Positions 1-6,041 of a DNA stretch of 6,041 nt are shown here, piece after piece. The DNA is from an uncultured Peptostreptococcaceae bacterium (lineage in GTDB: Bacteria > Bacillota > Clostridia > Tissierellales > Peptoniphilaceae). The position numbers and the translations under genes were made by a program. The notes under the pieces are model-generated. The model did no database searches. It saw only the letters and a list, made by a program, of their open reading frames with translations, and was not told the origin of the DNA. The stretch is from NCBI GenBank assembly GCA_945910665.1, contig CAMDZK010000073.1, positions 1 to 6,041 on the forward strand, read 5' to 3'. The stretch's first letter is position 1, and every line of letters starts with the position of its first letter.

Positions 1-1447
1 GTGGTTCAGGAATTTCTTCCAAATAGTTAGCCGTCGTCACAAATAACACGTGGCTCAAATCAAAAGGCACTTCCACATAGTGGTCTGTAAAGCTTTTATT
101 TTGTTCTGGATCTAACACTTCAAGGAGCGCACTTGCAGGGTCTCCACGATAATCAGAAGCGAGTTTATCCACTTCATCCAAGAGAAATACGGGATTGTTT
201 TTACCCACTTGCGTAAGGAGCTGAATCATTCGTCCAGGCATGGCTCCAATATACGTTTTTCTGTGTCCTCGAATTTCCGCTTCGTCTCTTACACCACCTA
301 AGCTCATGCGAACGAATTCCCTGCCAATCGCCCTTGCAATGGAACGACCGATGGATGTCTTCCCGACACCAGGCGGTCCTACAAGGCATAGAATGGGGCT
401 TTTCATCGTCTTTGTCAGCTTCTTGATGGCAATGTATTCGATGATGCGTTCTTTCACATCTGTGAGACCATAGTGATCTTCATCGAGAATTTTTTCTGCT
501 TTTTGTAGGTCGATGGAACCTTTGGACGATTTGTTCCATGGAAGGTCAAAAATCACATCCAGATAACTGCGGCTCACTTGAAATTCTGGCGACTGAGGAT
601 TCAATTGCTTTAGACGGTTAATTTCTTTCGCAATTTTTTCTCTCGTCTCTTTTTCTAAACGTAGTTTTCCCAATTGCTCTTCGTATTCATCGATAAAGGA
701 ATCCGAATCGTCATCTTCCCCCAATTCTTTGCGGATAGCAGCAATTTGTTCCTTTAAATAATATTCTTTTTGGACTTGATCCATTTGTGTTTGCACACGT
801 TTTTGGATTGTATCTTCTATTTTTAACAGTTCGATTTCCCCTTGAATAATTTCATGGAGTTTTATGAGCCGTTCCATTTCATCTAATTCTTTTAATAGGG
901 AATAATAGTCTTCATCTTTCACGTTCACATAGGATGCAACCATATCGGCAAGCATACCTGGGTTTTCAATTTCGAAAATTCCAAATAAAATCTCAGGACC
1001 CACCGTCGGATTATAGCGAGCGTACTCTTCCATGTCCGCAATGACAAGGCGCGCTGCTGCTTCCATGTCTTTACTTTCCATGGTTTCACGTACATCGGGC
1101 ATACGCATCCCTTCTGCTTCATAGTAGCGCTTGCGATTATTAAACTTCGCTAAGGTCGCTCGTTCATGAGCTTCGATCAGCACGCGAATACTTCCCCCTG
1201 GAAGTTTGAGGGTTTGGCGAATCGTCGCAATCACACCCATATCATACAAGTCTTTACGCGATGGTTTTTCAACGGTTGCGTCTTTTTGACTGACTAAAAA
1301 GACCCTCTCTTCCTTTTCCAGTGCAACCTCAAGGGAAGTGAGGGACTTTTCTCGGCCAATATCAAAATGCGTTACCATATGCGGCAACGGATAAATGCCC
1401 CTCAGTGGAATCAAGGGCAATGTATACTCTAAATTTGTATCTTTCAT
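1..1447 (-). CDS. lon: ATP-dependent protease Lon (LonA type), N-terminal 482 residues, cut by the window edge
   Basis: Lon is a cytoplasmic homo-hexameric AAA+ serine protease that unfolds and degrades misfolded and short-lived regulatory proteins. I translated this frame by hand from the ATG at 1447; it is open without a stop to base 1. Residues about 10-200 are the substrate-binding LAN domain (LPLIPLRG, then FDIGREKS). About 200-290 is the charged helical linker with QKEYYLKEQIAAIRKELGE. The AAA+ module follows, with Walker A GPPGVGKT at 357-364, Walker B FLLDEVDK with D424 and E425, the RDEAEIRGHRKTYIGAMPGR segment between them, and the sensor-1 Asn at about 474 in TTAN. These positions match E. 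coli Lon to within a residue. The rest of the AAA+ module and the Ser-Lys protease domain (roughly 300 residues) lie outside the window, so catalytic competence cannot be judged. It is the last visible gene of the tig-clpP-clpX-lon run, 9 bp after clpX. The start is supported by a good Shine-Dalgarno. Confidence 0.97.
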   Translation of the reverse strand, partial: MKDTNLEYTLPLIPLRGIYPLPHMVTHFDIGREKSLTSLEVALEKEERVFLVSQKDATVEKPSRKDLYDMGVIATIRQTLKLPGGSIRVLIEAHERATLAKFNNRKRYYEAEGMRMPDVRETMESKDMEAAARLVIADMEEYARYNPTVGPEILFGIFEIENPGMLADMVASYVNVKDEDYYSLLKELDEMERLIKLHEIIQGEIELLKIEDTIQKRVQTQMDQVQKEYYLKEQIAAIRKELGEDDDSDSFIDEYEEQLGKLRLEKETREKIAKEINRLKQLNPQSPEFQVSRSYLDVIFDLPWNKSSKGSIDLQKAEKILDEDHYGLTDVKERIIEYIAIKKLTKTMKSPILCLVGPPGVGKTSIGRSIARAIGREFVRMSLGGVRDEAEIRGHRKTYIGAMPGRMIQLLTQVGKNNPVFLLDEVDKLASDYRGDPASALLEVLDPEQNKSFTDHYVEVPFDLSHVLFVTTANYLEEIPEP

Positions 1448-1451
1448 GAAA

Positions 1452-1459
1452 CTCCTTTA
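1452..1459 (-). promoter_or_regulatory. lon ribosome binding site overlapping the clpX stop codon
   Basis: On the minus strand the bases read TAAAGGAG, followed by four bases and the lon ATG at 1447. The TAA is the clpX stop codon, so a ribosome finishing clpX sits on the lon Shine-Dalgarno. This supports the lon start and suggests terminating ribosomes help initiate lon. The coupling is inferred. Confidence 0.8.
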
Positions 1460-2695
1460 CACCGAAGATTTCGAATTGTCCTTCTTCTGATAGACCAACA
1501 ATGGCGCTTCATTTTCAGTAATTGCCTCTTTTTGAACAACGACTTTTTCCACATTCTTTTCGGAAGGAATGATGTACATCGTGTCTAATAGGGCATCTTC
1601 TACAATGGATTTAAGTCCTCTGGCGCCAGTTTTTCTCGCCGATGCTTTTTTAGCAATGGCTCTTAAAGCGTCCTCTTCAAATTCTAATTCTACATCGTCC
1701 ATTGCAAACAGCGCCTCATACTGCTTCATCAAGGCGTTCTTAGGTTCTGTGAGGATGCGCACAAGAGTGTCTTCATCTAAGGCATCCAAGCTCACGACGA
1801 CGGGAATTCGTCCGATAAACTCGGGGATCATACCGAATTGAAGCAAGTCTTCTGGTTCCACTTGCATGAGAAGCTCACCAATTTTTTTCTCTGTGATACT
1901 TTGCACTTTAGCGCCAAAGCCCATGACCTTTTTTTGATTTCTTTTTTCAATCATTTGTTCAATGCCTTCAAAGGCACCGCCTACAATAAAGAGGATATTG
2001 GTGGTGTCCACTTGAACGTACTCCTGTTGAGGATGCTTTCTTCCTCCTTGAGGAGGAACATTGGCAATCGTACCTTCAATGATTTTTAACAGCGCTTGTT
2101 GGACTCCTTCACCAGAAACATCTCTGGTGATGGAAGGATTCGCTGATTTTCTCGTAACTTTATCAATTTCATCGATGTAGATGATCCCCCGCTCTGCCCG
2201 TTCAATGTCATAATCTGCCGCTTGCACAAGCTTTAGAATGACATTTTCAACGTCTTCTCCCACATAACCAGCCTCTGTGAGACTCGTCGCATCGGCAATG
2301 GCAAAGGGAACATCTAATATTTTAGCCAGCGTTTGGGCAAGCATCGTCTTCCCAGAACCTGTAGGACCTAAGAGCAAAATATTGCTTTTTGAAATCTCCA
2401 CGTCTTCGTTCGTTTGCTGTTCGATTCGTTTATAGTGATTATAAACGGCAACGGACAAAGATTTCTTTGCCCGTTCCTGTCCAATCACATATTGGTCTAA
2501 AAATTGCTTAATTTCTACAGGGCGAGGAACAGACTCCCACTCCATAGGAGAAAAGGTTGCTTCCTCTTCAATGATTTCATTACAAAGATGAATACATTCG
2601 TTACAAATAAAAACATTGGGTCCTGCAATTAATCGTTTCACCTGTTCTTGGCTTTTTCCGCAGAAAGAGCAGGTAATTGCATCGTGTTTTGTCAT
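1457..2695 (-). CDS. clpX: ATP-dependent Clp protease ATP-binding subunit ClpX
   Basis: ClpX is the hexameric AAA+ unfoldase that recognises tagged substrates and threads them into ClpP in the cytoplasm. The 412-residue length is normal. The N-terminal C4 zinc-binding domain has Cys9, Cys12, Cys31 and Cys34. Walker A is GPTGSGKT at 110-117, followed by the pore-1 loop GYVG at 143-146. Walker B is IIYIDEIDK at 171-179 (D175, E176). The RKH pore loop is at 219-221, the arginine-finger segment PEFIGRIP at 291-298 (R296), and sensor 2 GARGL at 357-361. The ClpP-docking loop reads MGF at 258-260, where Ile/Leu-Gly-Phe is usual. The start overlaps the clpP stop by 4 bp (ATGA) and has no good Shine-Dalgarno, since the upstream bases are GAAAGAAATCCAGC; translation probably depends on coupling to clpP. 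The ATG is fixed by the zinc-finger N-terminus. No key residue is missing. Confidence 0.98.
   Translation of the reverse strand: MTKHDAITCSFCGKSQEQVKRLIAGPNVFICNECIHLCNEIIEEEATFSPMEWESVPRPVEIKQFLDQYVIGQERAKKSLSVAVYNHYKRIEQQTNEDVEISKSNILLLGPTGSGKTMLAQTLAKILDVPFAIADATSLTEAGYVGEDVENVILKLVQAADYDIERAERGIIYIDEIDKVTRKSANPSITRDVSGEGVQQALLKIIEGTIANVPPQGGRKHPQQEYVQVDTTNILFIVGGAFEGIEQMIEKRNQKKVMGFGAKVQSITEKKIGELLMQVEPEDLLQFGMIPEFIGRIPVVVSLDALDEDTLVRILTEPKNALMKQYEALFAMDDVELEFEEDALRAIAKKASARKTGARGLKSIVEDALLDTMYIIPSEKNVEKVVVQKEAITENEAPLLVYQKKDNSKSSV
2041..2058 (-). other. Perfect 7-bp inverted repeat inside clpX (possible mRNA hairpin)
   Basis: The arms at 2041-2047 and 2052-2058 are exactly complementary around a 4-base loop. 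On the mRNA the 3' arm includes a Shine-Dalgarno-like AAGGAGGA. It falls on the codons for the conserved PPQGGRK segment of ClpX, so the symmetry may be a by-product of Pro and Gly codon choice. A regulatory role is only a possibility. Confidence 0.35.
2105..2134 (-). other. 8-bp perfect (11-bp with one mismatch) inverted repeat inside clpX
   Basis: The arms 2109-2116 and 2123-2130 pair perfectly around a 6-base loop. After one mismatch (2108 with 2131), three more pairs extend the stem (2105-2107 with 2132-2134). It lies on the conserved TRDVSGEG codons of ClpX. There is no T-run after it, so it is not an intrinsic terminator. Function is unknown and may be nil. Confidence 0.35.
2692..2695 (-). 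promoter_or_regulatory. ATGA stop-start overlap coupling clpP to clpX
   Basis: On the minus strand these four bases read ATGA: ATG starts clpX and TGA ends clpP. With no recognisable Shine-Dalgarno before the clpX ATG, termination-reinitiation is the likely way clpX is translated, which would tie ClpX supply to ClpP. The overlap is seen directly; the mechanism is inferred. Confidence 0.85.
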
Positions 2696-3276
2696 GCTGG
2701 ATTTCTTTCAATGACCGCGTCAATAATTCCATAATTCATTGCTTCTTCAGCTGTCATATAGAAATCGCGGTCTGTATCTTTCGCTACTTTTTTCAAGGTT
2801 TGCCCCGTTTTTTCCGAGAGAATTTCGTTCATTCTTTGACGCGTTTTAATGATTTTTTCCGCCTGAATACGAATATCTTCCGCCTGTCCTTGGGCGCCAC
2901 CTAAGGGTTGGTGAATCATAACGTCTGCATTGGGTAATGCAAAGCGCTTACCTTTGGCACCCGCTGCGAGCAAAAAGGCTCCCATGGATGCTGCATGACC
3001 AATACAAATGGTCGATACATCAGGACGGATGTATTGCATAGTATCATAAATCGCCATACCGGCAGTAATCACACCGCCTGGGCTATTAATATAGATTTGA
3101 ATATCTTTTTCTGGATCTTCTGCTTCTAAAAAGAGAAGCTGAGCCACGACAAGATCGGCCGTGTGATTGTTAATCTCTCCACTAATAAAGATGATTCTTT
3201 CTTTTAATAAACGAGAGTAAATATCGTAGGACCGCTCTCCCCGATTCGTTTGTTCAACGACCATAGGTACTAACAT
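2692..3276 (-). CDS. clpP: ATP-dependent Clp protease proteolytic subunit ClpP
   Basis: ClpP is the serine peptidase whose two stacked heptameric rings form the degradation chamber used by ClpX and other Clp ATPases. The 194-residue length is standard. The N-terminus [19 protein letters not shown] is the typical Firmicute axial-loop and first-helix sequence, with little or no propeptide. The catalytic triad is visible as Ser97 (GHAASMGA), His122 (MIHQPLGG) and Asp171 (DTDRDF). [10 protein letters not shown] at 64-73 carries the oxyanion-hole glycines. One oddity is His94, three residues before the catalytic Ser, where Met, Gln or Leu is usual. The start is supported by GGAGGA six bases upstream. 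The gene sits 27 bp after tig and overlaps clpX by 4 bp. No CtsR- or CIRCE-type operator precedes it, unlike clpP in Bacillus, so it is probably expressed from the tig promoter. Confidence 0.98.
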   Translation of the reverse strand: MLVPMVVEQTNRGERSYDIYSRLLKERIIFISGEINNHTADLVVAQLLFLEAEDPEKDIQIYINSPGGVITAGMAIYDTMQYIRPDVSTICIGHAASMGAFLLAAGAKGKRFALPNADVMIHQPLGGAQGQAEDIRIQAEKIIKTRQRMNEILSEKTGQTLKKVAKDTDRDFYMTAEEAMNYGIIDAVIERNPA

Positions 3277-3282
3277 AAGATG

Positions 3283-3288
3283 TCCTCC
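3283..3288 (-). promoter_or_regulatory. clpP ribosome binding site
   Basis: GGAGGA on the minus strand, six bases before the clpP ATG at 3276. It supports this start over the internal Met5. It lies in the 27-bp tig-clpP gap, which is too short to hold a separate promoter; no -10 sequence is paired with a -35 there. Confidence 0.85.
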
Positions 3289-3303
3289 ATTTCTAATTCT
3301 ATA

Positions 3304-4665
3304 CTATTCTTCTGTGTTTTTTTTCTCTTCTTCGTTTTCTTCCACGTCAACTTCTTGCACTTCCACCGGCTCGTCTTCTGCTTCGACAAAATTCATATCT
3401 TCCATCATTTTTTCGATGGCTTTTTGTACTTTCAAGCTTTGGCCTACGGATTCTTTTTGACTTTCCATAACGAATTTCAAATATTCGTCGCGTTGTTCTT
3501 CAGGAAGTTGCTCTGCGTATTCATTGATTTTATCTTCAATTTCAGAATCTTCCACTTCAATGGCAAGATCTTCAACCAATTGTTCTAATAAAAGATCCGC
3601 TTTGAGGCGTTGTTCTGCGCGAGGACGTAATTCTGCACGCACATCGTCCATAGATTTTTGGAGAATTTGCATATATTGTTCCATGCCAAGGCCCATTTGT
3701 GCCATTTCTCTTTCCATATCTTGGACTTCGTGGTCAATTTGATGGTCAATCATCGATTCAGGAATGTCGATTTCGGAGACTTCCACGAGTTTTTCAACCG
3801 CAGCGTTTTCTCTTTCGATTCTCTTGCGATTTTCCACATCTATTTCTAAATTCTTACGGATGTCTTTTTTGTATTCATCCATTGTGTCAAAGTCTGAAAC
3901 ATCCATCGCTAAATCATCGTCTGCCTCTGGAAGTTGTTTTTCTTTTACTTCTTTGATGACGATGTCAAAACGAGCGTCTTTTCCCGCTAATTCTTCGTGA
4001 TATTCTTCGGGGAAAGTCACATCGATGGAGAATTCTTCGCCTTCTTTGTGACCGACCAATTTTTCTTCAAATCCTGGGATAAATTGTCCAGAACCAATGG
4101 TTATGTCTTGATCTTGAGCTTCGCCACCTTCAAAAGCTTCGTCACCTACAAAGCCTTTATAGTCTAATGTGACGATATCACCGTCTTGGATTTCACGTTC
4201 CACAGGAACAATTCTCGCATTGGCTTCGCGGTCCGCTTCAATATGGCGGTCTACGTCTTCGTCATGAATCGCATGAGGACGGACTTTCACTTCAGCGCCT
4301 TTGTAGTCGCCCACTTTTGGTTCAGGCTTTAAATCGACAGTGAATTTAATTTTCACGGATTTTCCCTTTTCCATTTCGTCCACATCGACGTCCGGATGTG
4401 CCACAGGATAAAGTCCTAATTCTTCCACGGCGTTATCATATAAATCAGGTAATGCTTCATTTAGAGCATCTTCATAAAATAGACCTTCTCCATAATTTGC
4501 TTCCAATAAACGACGAGGCGCTTTTCCTTTGCGGAATCCTGGAATAGTAAAATGATGTCTATTTTTACGATATGCTGTTTCTATTGCCTTGTTAAAATCT
4601 TCAGGTGAAATTTCTGCGGTAAACACCGCTTGATTATTTTCTTTTGATACTAATACTGCACTCAT
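3304..4665 (-). CDS. tig: Trigger factor (ribosome-associated chaperone and peptidyl-prolyl isomerase)
   Basis: Trigger factor binds the large ribosomal subunit beside the exit tunnel and shields nascent chains. The 453-residue length is slightly above the family's usual ~430. The N-terminal ribosome-binding domain (about 1-145) contains the signature GFRKGKAP at 43-50. A FKBP-type PPIase domain follows at about 160-245, with DGDIVTLDYKGFVGDEAFEGG, GSGQFIPGFEEKLVG and VTFPEEYHEELAGKDARFDI. The C-terminal helical chaperone domain runs from about 250 to 428. The last 25 or so residues form a strongly acidic, low-complexity tail (EAEDEPVEVQEVDVEENEEE) that accounts for the extra length. The ATG at 4665 is supported by a strong AGGAGG eight bases upstream. 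It is the first gene of the proposed operon, with its own promoter. Near its 3' end an A8 run creates the heptamer A AAA AAC in frame. Confidence 0.98.
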   Translation of the reverse strand: MSAVLVSKENNQAVFTAEISPEDFNKAIETAYRKNRHHFTIPGFRKGKAPRRLLEANYGEGLFYEDALNEALPDLYDNAVEELGLYPVAHPDVDVDEMEKGKSVKIKFTVDLKPEPKVGDYKGAEVKVRPHAIHDEDVDRHIEADREANARIVPVEREIQDGDIVTLDYKGFVGDEAFEGGEAQDQDITIGSGQFIPGFEEKLVGHKEGEEFSIDVTFPEEYHEELAGKDARFDIVIKEVKEKQLPEADDDLAMDVSDFDTMDEYKKDIRKNLEIDVENRKRIERENAAVEKLVEVSEIDIPESMIDHQIDHEVQDMEREMAQMGLGMEQYMQILQKSMDDVRAELRPRAEQRLKADLLLEQLVEDLAIEVEDSEIEDKINEYAEQLPEEQRDEYLKFVMESQKESVGQSLKVQKAIEKMMEDMNFVEAEDEPVEVQEVDVEENEEEKKNTEE

Positions 4666-4670
4666 GATTG

Positions 4671-4680
4671 TTACCTCCTA
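4671..4680 (-). promoter_or_regulatory. tig ribosome binding site
   Basis: TAGGAGGTAA on the minus strand contains a full AGGAGG core (4674-4679) eight bases before the ATG. It is the strongest Shine-Dalgarno in the window, fitting an abundant chaperone. Confidence 0.92.
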
Positions 4681-4699
4681 TCGTTCTACTCAATATATA

Positions 4700-4727
4700 A
4701 GTATACCACATTTTCGGCGTTTTCCAA
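4700..4727 (-). promoter_or_regulatory. Predicted extended -10 housekeeping promoter for the tig-clpP-clpX-lon operon
   Basis: On the minus strand the -10 is TATACT (4705-4700), preceded by TGG, giving the TGnTATAnT extended -10 form. A partial -35, TTGGAA (4727-4722, four of six matches to TTGACA), sits 16 bp upstream. A start around 4693 would give a leader of about 28 bases carrying the tig Shine-Dalgarno. The gap between the upstream stop (4753) and the ATG has no CIRCE inverted repeat and no CtsR heptad repeat, so it looks like a vegetative sigma-A promoter rather than a class I or III heat-shock promoter. This is read by eye only. Confidence 0.75.
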
Positions 4728-4752
4728 CATTTGCCACGATACCCATCATCTT

Positions 4753-6041
4753 TTAATTTTCTTGACGAATCGACAAATCAAGTTTTTCAGTGTAAAAAAA
4801 TACATAGCCCATTTTACTTGGATCGGGTGCATGTACGTAATCTGGGTAAGGAAACGCGGGCACGTATACAATTTTTTCTCCATCGTCTAATGCTCTTTCC
4901 ACCAAATGAACACGCTCCTTATGAATGCTGTAATTTTCCAGGTACACGTGAAGATCGTAAAATCCTCGGATCATAAGTAAAAGATAAAGACATGTAGTAA
5001 GAAACTGAATCCATTTTGGATTCACTCGCTCAAGCTGTTGCGCCATAATGAGTAAAATGATTGCATGAAATATTTGTGGAGTAAAAAAATTTCTCGCACC
5101 AACAGGAAATACGATCAATAAAGGAGCTAACACAATGACAATCGATAGAAAGCTAAAGACGCCAAGAGCTCTTTCTTTTCCATTGGTCATCAAACAAAAT
5201 ACAAGGAACAACATGAGATAATAAAAGAAATGAATGAAGAGCTGACCTTTCACTTGTTGCATTGGGACAAGCCACAGTCCAACCGTCCCTAGAGTGATTC
5301 CAGCGGTGAGTACAATTTTATATTTTTTCTCCTTCTTGCTCATCCAAATTAACAAAACACTTAGAATGAAGAAAAGGAATAAAAGAAATAAATGATTTTT
5401 GATTAAATTGGGGAAAAATGCGTCATGTAAGTTTATACGTACCGTTTGTAAAATCTCACCTATGCTTCGTCCCACTTCGCGATACCCATCTGTATTTTCT
5501 GCTACTCTACGATAAGACGGGGAACTGAACATGAGTAGCGTACCAGCCCAAGCCCCTGCAATCAACCCCACTCGGGGCCACACCTGTTTCCTCCAAATAA
5601 AAAGAGAAAGGAGCGCAATGAAAGAAAGAGAAAATAAGTACAATGTGATATTTTCCAAAAAGAGACAGGTGGCAAGGGATGTAATGAAGATAAGGAAAAA
5701 ATTAAGACCATTTTGTTTTTTCGCTACTGACGTTTGAATGAAATAAATGAGCAGGAGTAAAAGAACAGCAGAAATTACATAATTATAAAAACCAGCTGTC
5801 CAAACCCATACTTCGCGAAAAATTGAAATGGGAGTAAAAAATAGAATGGCAAGAGAGAAAATCACACCGGGCACTTTCTTTATTTTTGTGATTTTGAGTA
5901 AAAGATAAAGTAATAGAAAAAGTGAAATAACTTTCGCAAAAAATCTTCCATGAATACCGAGATTAAAAAATAGATTTCCTAAAACCCGACCATTTTGATT
6001 GTTCCAATCCCTCACACTAATTTCAATAAAATCTTGAATTT
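4753..6041 (-). CDS. Polytopic membrane protein, DUF6056/GtrII-like, 5' end outside the window
   Basis: The frame is open from the window edge to TAA at 4753, giving 428 visible residues; the GTG at 6015 is in frame, but the reading continues upstream of it without a stop (IQDFIEIS), so the true start is probably outside. About 11-12 hydrophobic segments are visible, alternating with short charged loops. Features that recall DUF6056-type proteins are WNNQNGRVLGN before the first visible membrane segment, REVWVWTAGFYNYV, FLENITLY, the loop MFSSPSYRRVAENTDG, and a soluble C-terminal tail with YVPAFPYPDYVHAPDPS. In that family a membrane segment and an acidic DD-containing loop normally precede the NGR motif, which would be the missing part. 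Such proteins are linked to surface polysaccharide or teichoic-acid modification and share the GT-C-like fold, but the exact reaction is unknown. It looks more AT-rich than the genes downstream and ends 87 bp before tig, with no visible terminator. Family assignment is from memory of motifs, not a search. Confidence 0.6.
   Translation of the reverse strand, partial: IQDFIEISVRDWNNQNGRVLGNLFFNLGIHGRFFAKVISLFLLLYLLLKITKIKKVPGVIFSLAILFFTPISIFREVWVWTAGFYNYVISAVLLLLLIYFIQTSVAKKQNGLNFFLIFITSLATCLFLENITLYLFSLSFIALLSLFIWRKQVWPRVGLIAGAWAGTLLMFSSPSYRRVAENTDGYREVGRSIGEILQTVRINLHDAFFPNLIKNHLFLLFLFFILSVLLIWMSKKEKKYKIVLTAGITLGTVGLWLVPMQQVKGQLFIHFFYYLMLFLVFCLMTNGKERALGVFSFLSIVIVLAPLLIVFPVGARNFFTPQIFHAIILLIMAQQLERVNPKWIQFLTTCLYLLLMIRGFYDLHVYLENYSIHKERVHLVERALDDGEKIVYVPAFPYPDYVHAPDPSKMGYVFFYTEKLDLSIRQEN

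Noticed and set aside
201..1122. Reading frames of 62, 65 and 77 residues on both strands at the left end
   Set aside because: All lie within the continuous lon frame, whose Walker A, Walker B and linker motifs are clearly coding.
1569..2089. Two plus-strand reading frames opposite clpX
   Set aside because: They are antisense shadows of well-conserved ClpX codons, with no recognisable domain or start signal.
3345..3350. TTGACG at the 3' end of tig as a -35 for a clpP promoter
   Set aside because: No -10-like sequence occurs 15-19 bp downstream; that stretch is purine-rich coding sequence. The nearest TATAGA is about 40 bp away.
3280..3588. A 102-residue plus-strand reading frame rich in Phe opposite the end of tig
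   Set aside because: It is the complement of Glu/Lys-rich tig codons (GAA/AAA read as TTC/TTT). It has no ribosome binding site, and its composition is explained fully by the opposite gene.
4681..4752. Intrinsic terminator for the membrane gene
   Set aside because: The region has no GC-rich stem followed by a T-run on the minus strand; only a 3-bp GGC/GCC pairing can be made.
6013..6015. GTG at 6015 as the true start of the membrane gene
   Set aside because: The frame stays open upstream to the window edge, with plausible protein sequence, and no Shine-Dalgarno precedes the GTG. The family normally has more N-terminal sequence.
1..6041. tRNA, rRNA, CRISPR, insertion sequence, riboswitch or attachment site
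   Set aside because: Nearly every base lies in the five genes, the gaps are 87 bp or shorter, and I saw no repeat arrays, transposase motifs or structured RNA signatures.

Overview
The window is a bacterial chromosomal segment read entirely on the minus strand. In transcription order it holds the 3' part of a polytopic membrane protein gene (6041-4753), then tig (trigger factor), clpP, clpX, and the 5' two thirds of lon, which runs off the left edge. The tig-clpP-clpX-lon order, the moderately AT-rich sequence, strong AGGAGG-type ribosome binding sites and the Firmicute-like ClpP N-terminus ([19 protein letters not shown]) point to a low-GC Gram-positive of the Clostridia/Tissierellia type. 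The species cannot be fixed from this sequence.

Region by region: 6041-4753 codes for the C-terminal part of a membrane protein with about 11-12 hydrophobic segments, resembling the DUF6056/GtrII-like envelope proteins. It has no obvious link to the genes downstream. The 87-bp gap at 4752-4666 carries a convincing extended -10 promoter and a strong Shine-Dalgarno for tig. From tig onward the genes are tightly packed: a 27-bp gap to clpP, a 4-bp ATGA overlap between clpP and clpX, and a 9-bp gap between clpX and lon in which the lon Shine-Dalgarno overlaps the clpX stop codon. I saw no internal promoter or terminator, so tig-clpP-clpX-lon is most simply read as one operon with translational coupling at its last two junctions.

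Functionally the operon is a protein-quality-control set. Trigger factor meets nascent chains at the ribosome. ClpX (AAA+ unfoldase) and ClpP (serine peptidase) form one ATP-dependent protease, and Lon is a second, single-chain one. All catalytic and nucleotide-binding motifs that fall inside the window are intact.

I did not find an undescribed system. This is mostly conserved core genome. The points worth a second look are small: translation signals at the junctions, two strong hairpins inside clpX, an unusual His next to the ClpP active site, an A8 slippery run at the end of tig, a short direct repeat in the tig promoter, and the edge-truncated membrane gene.
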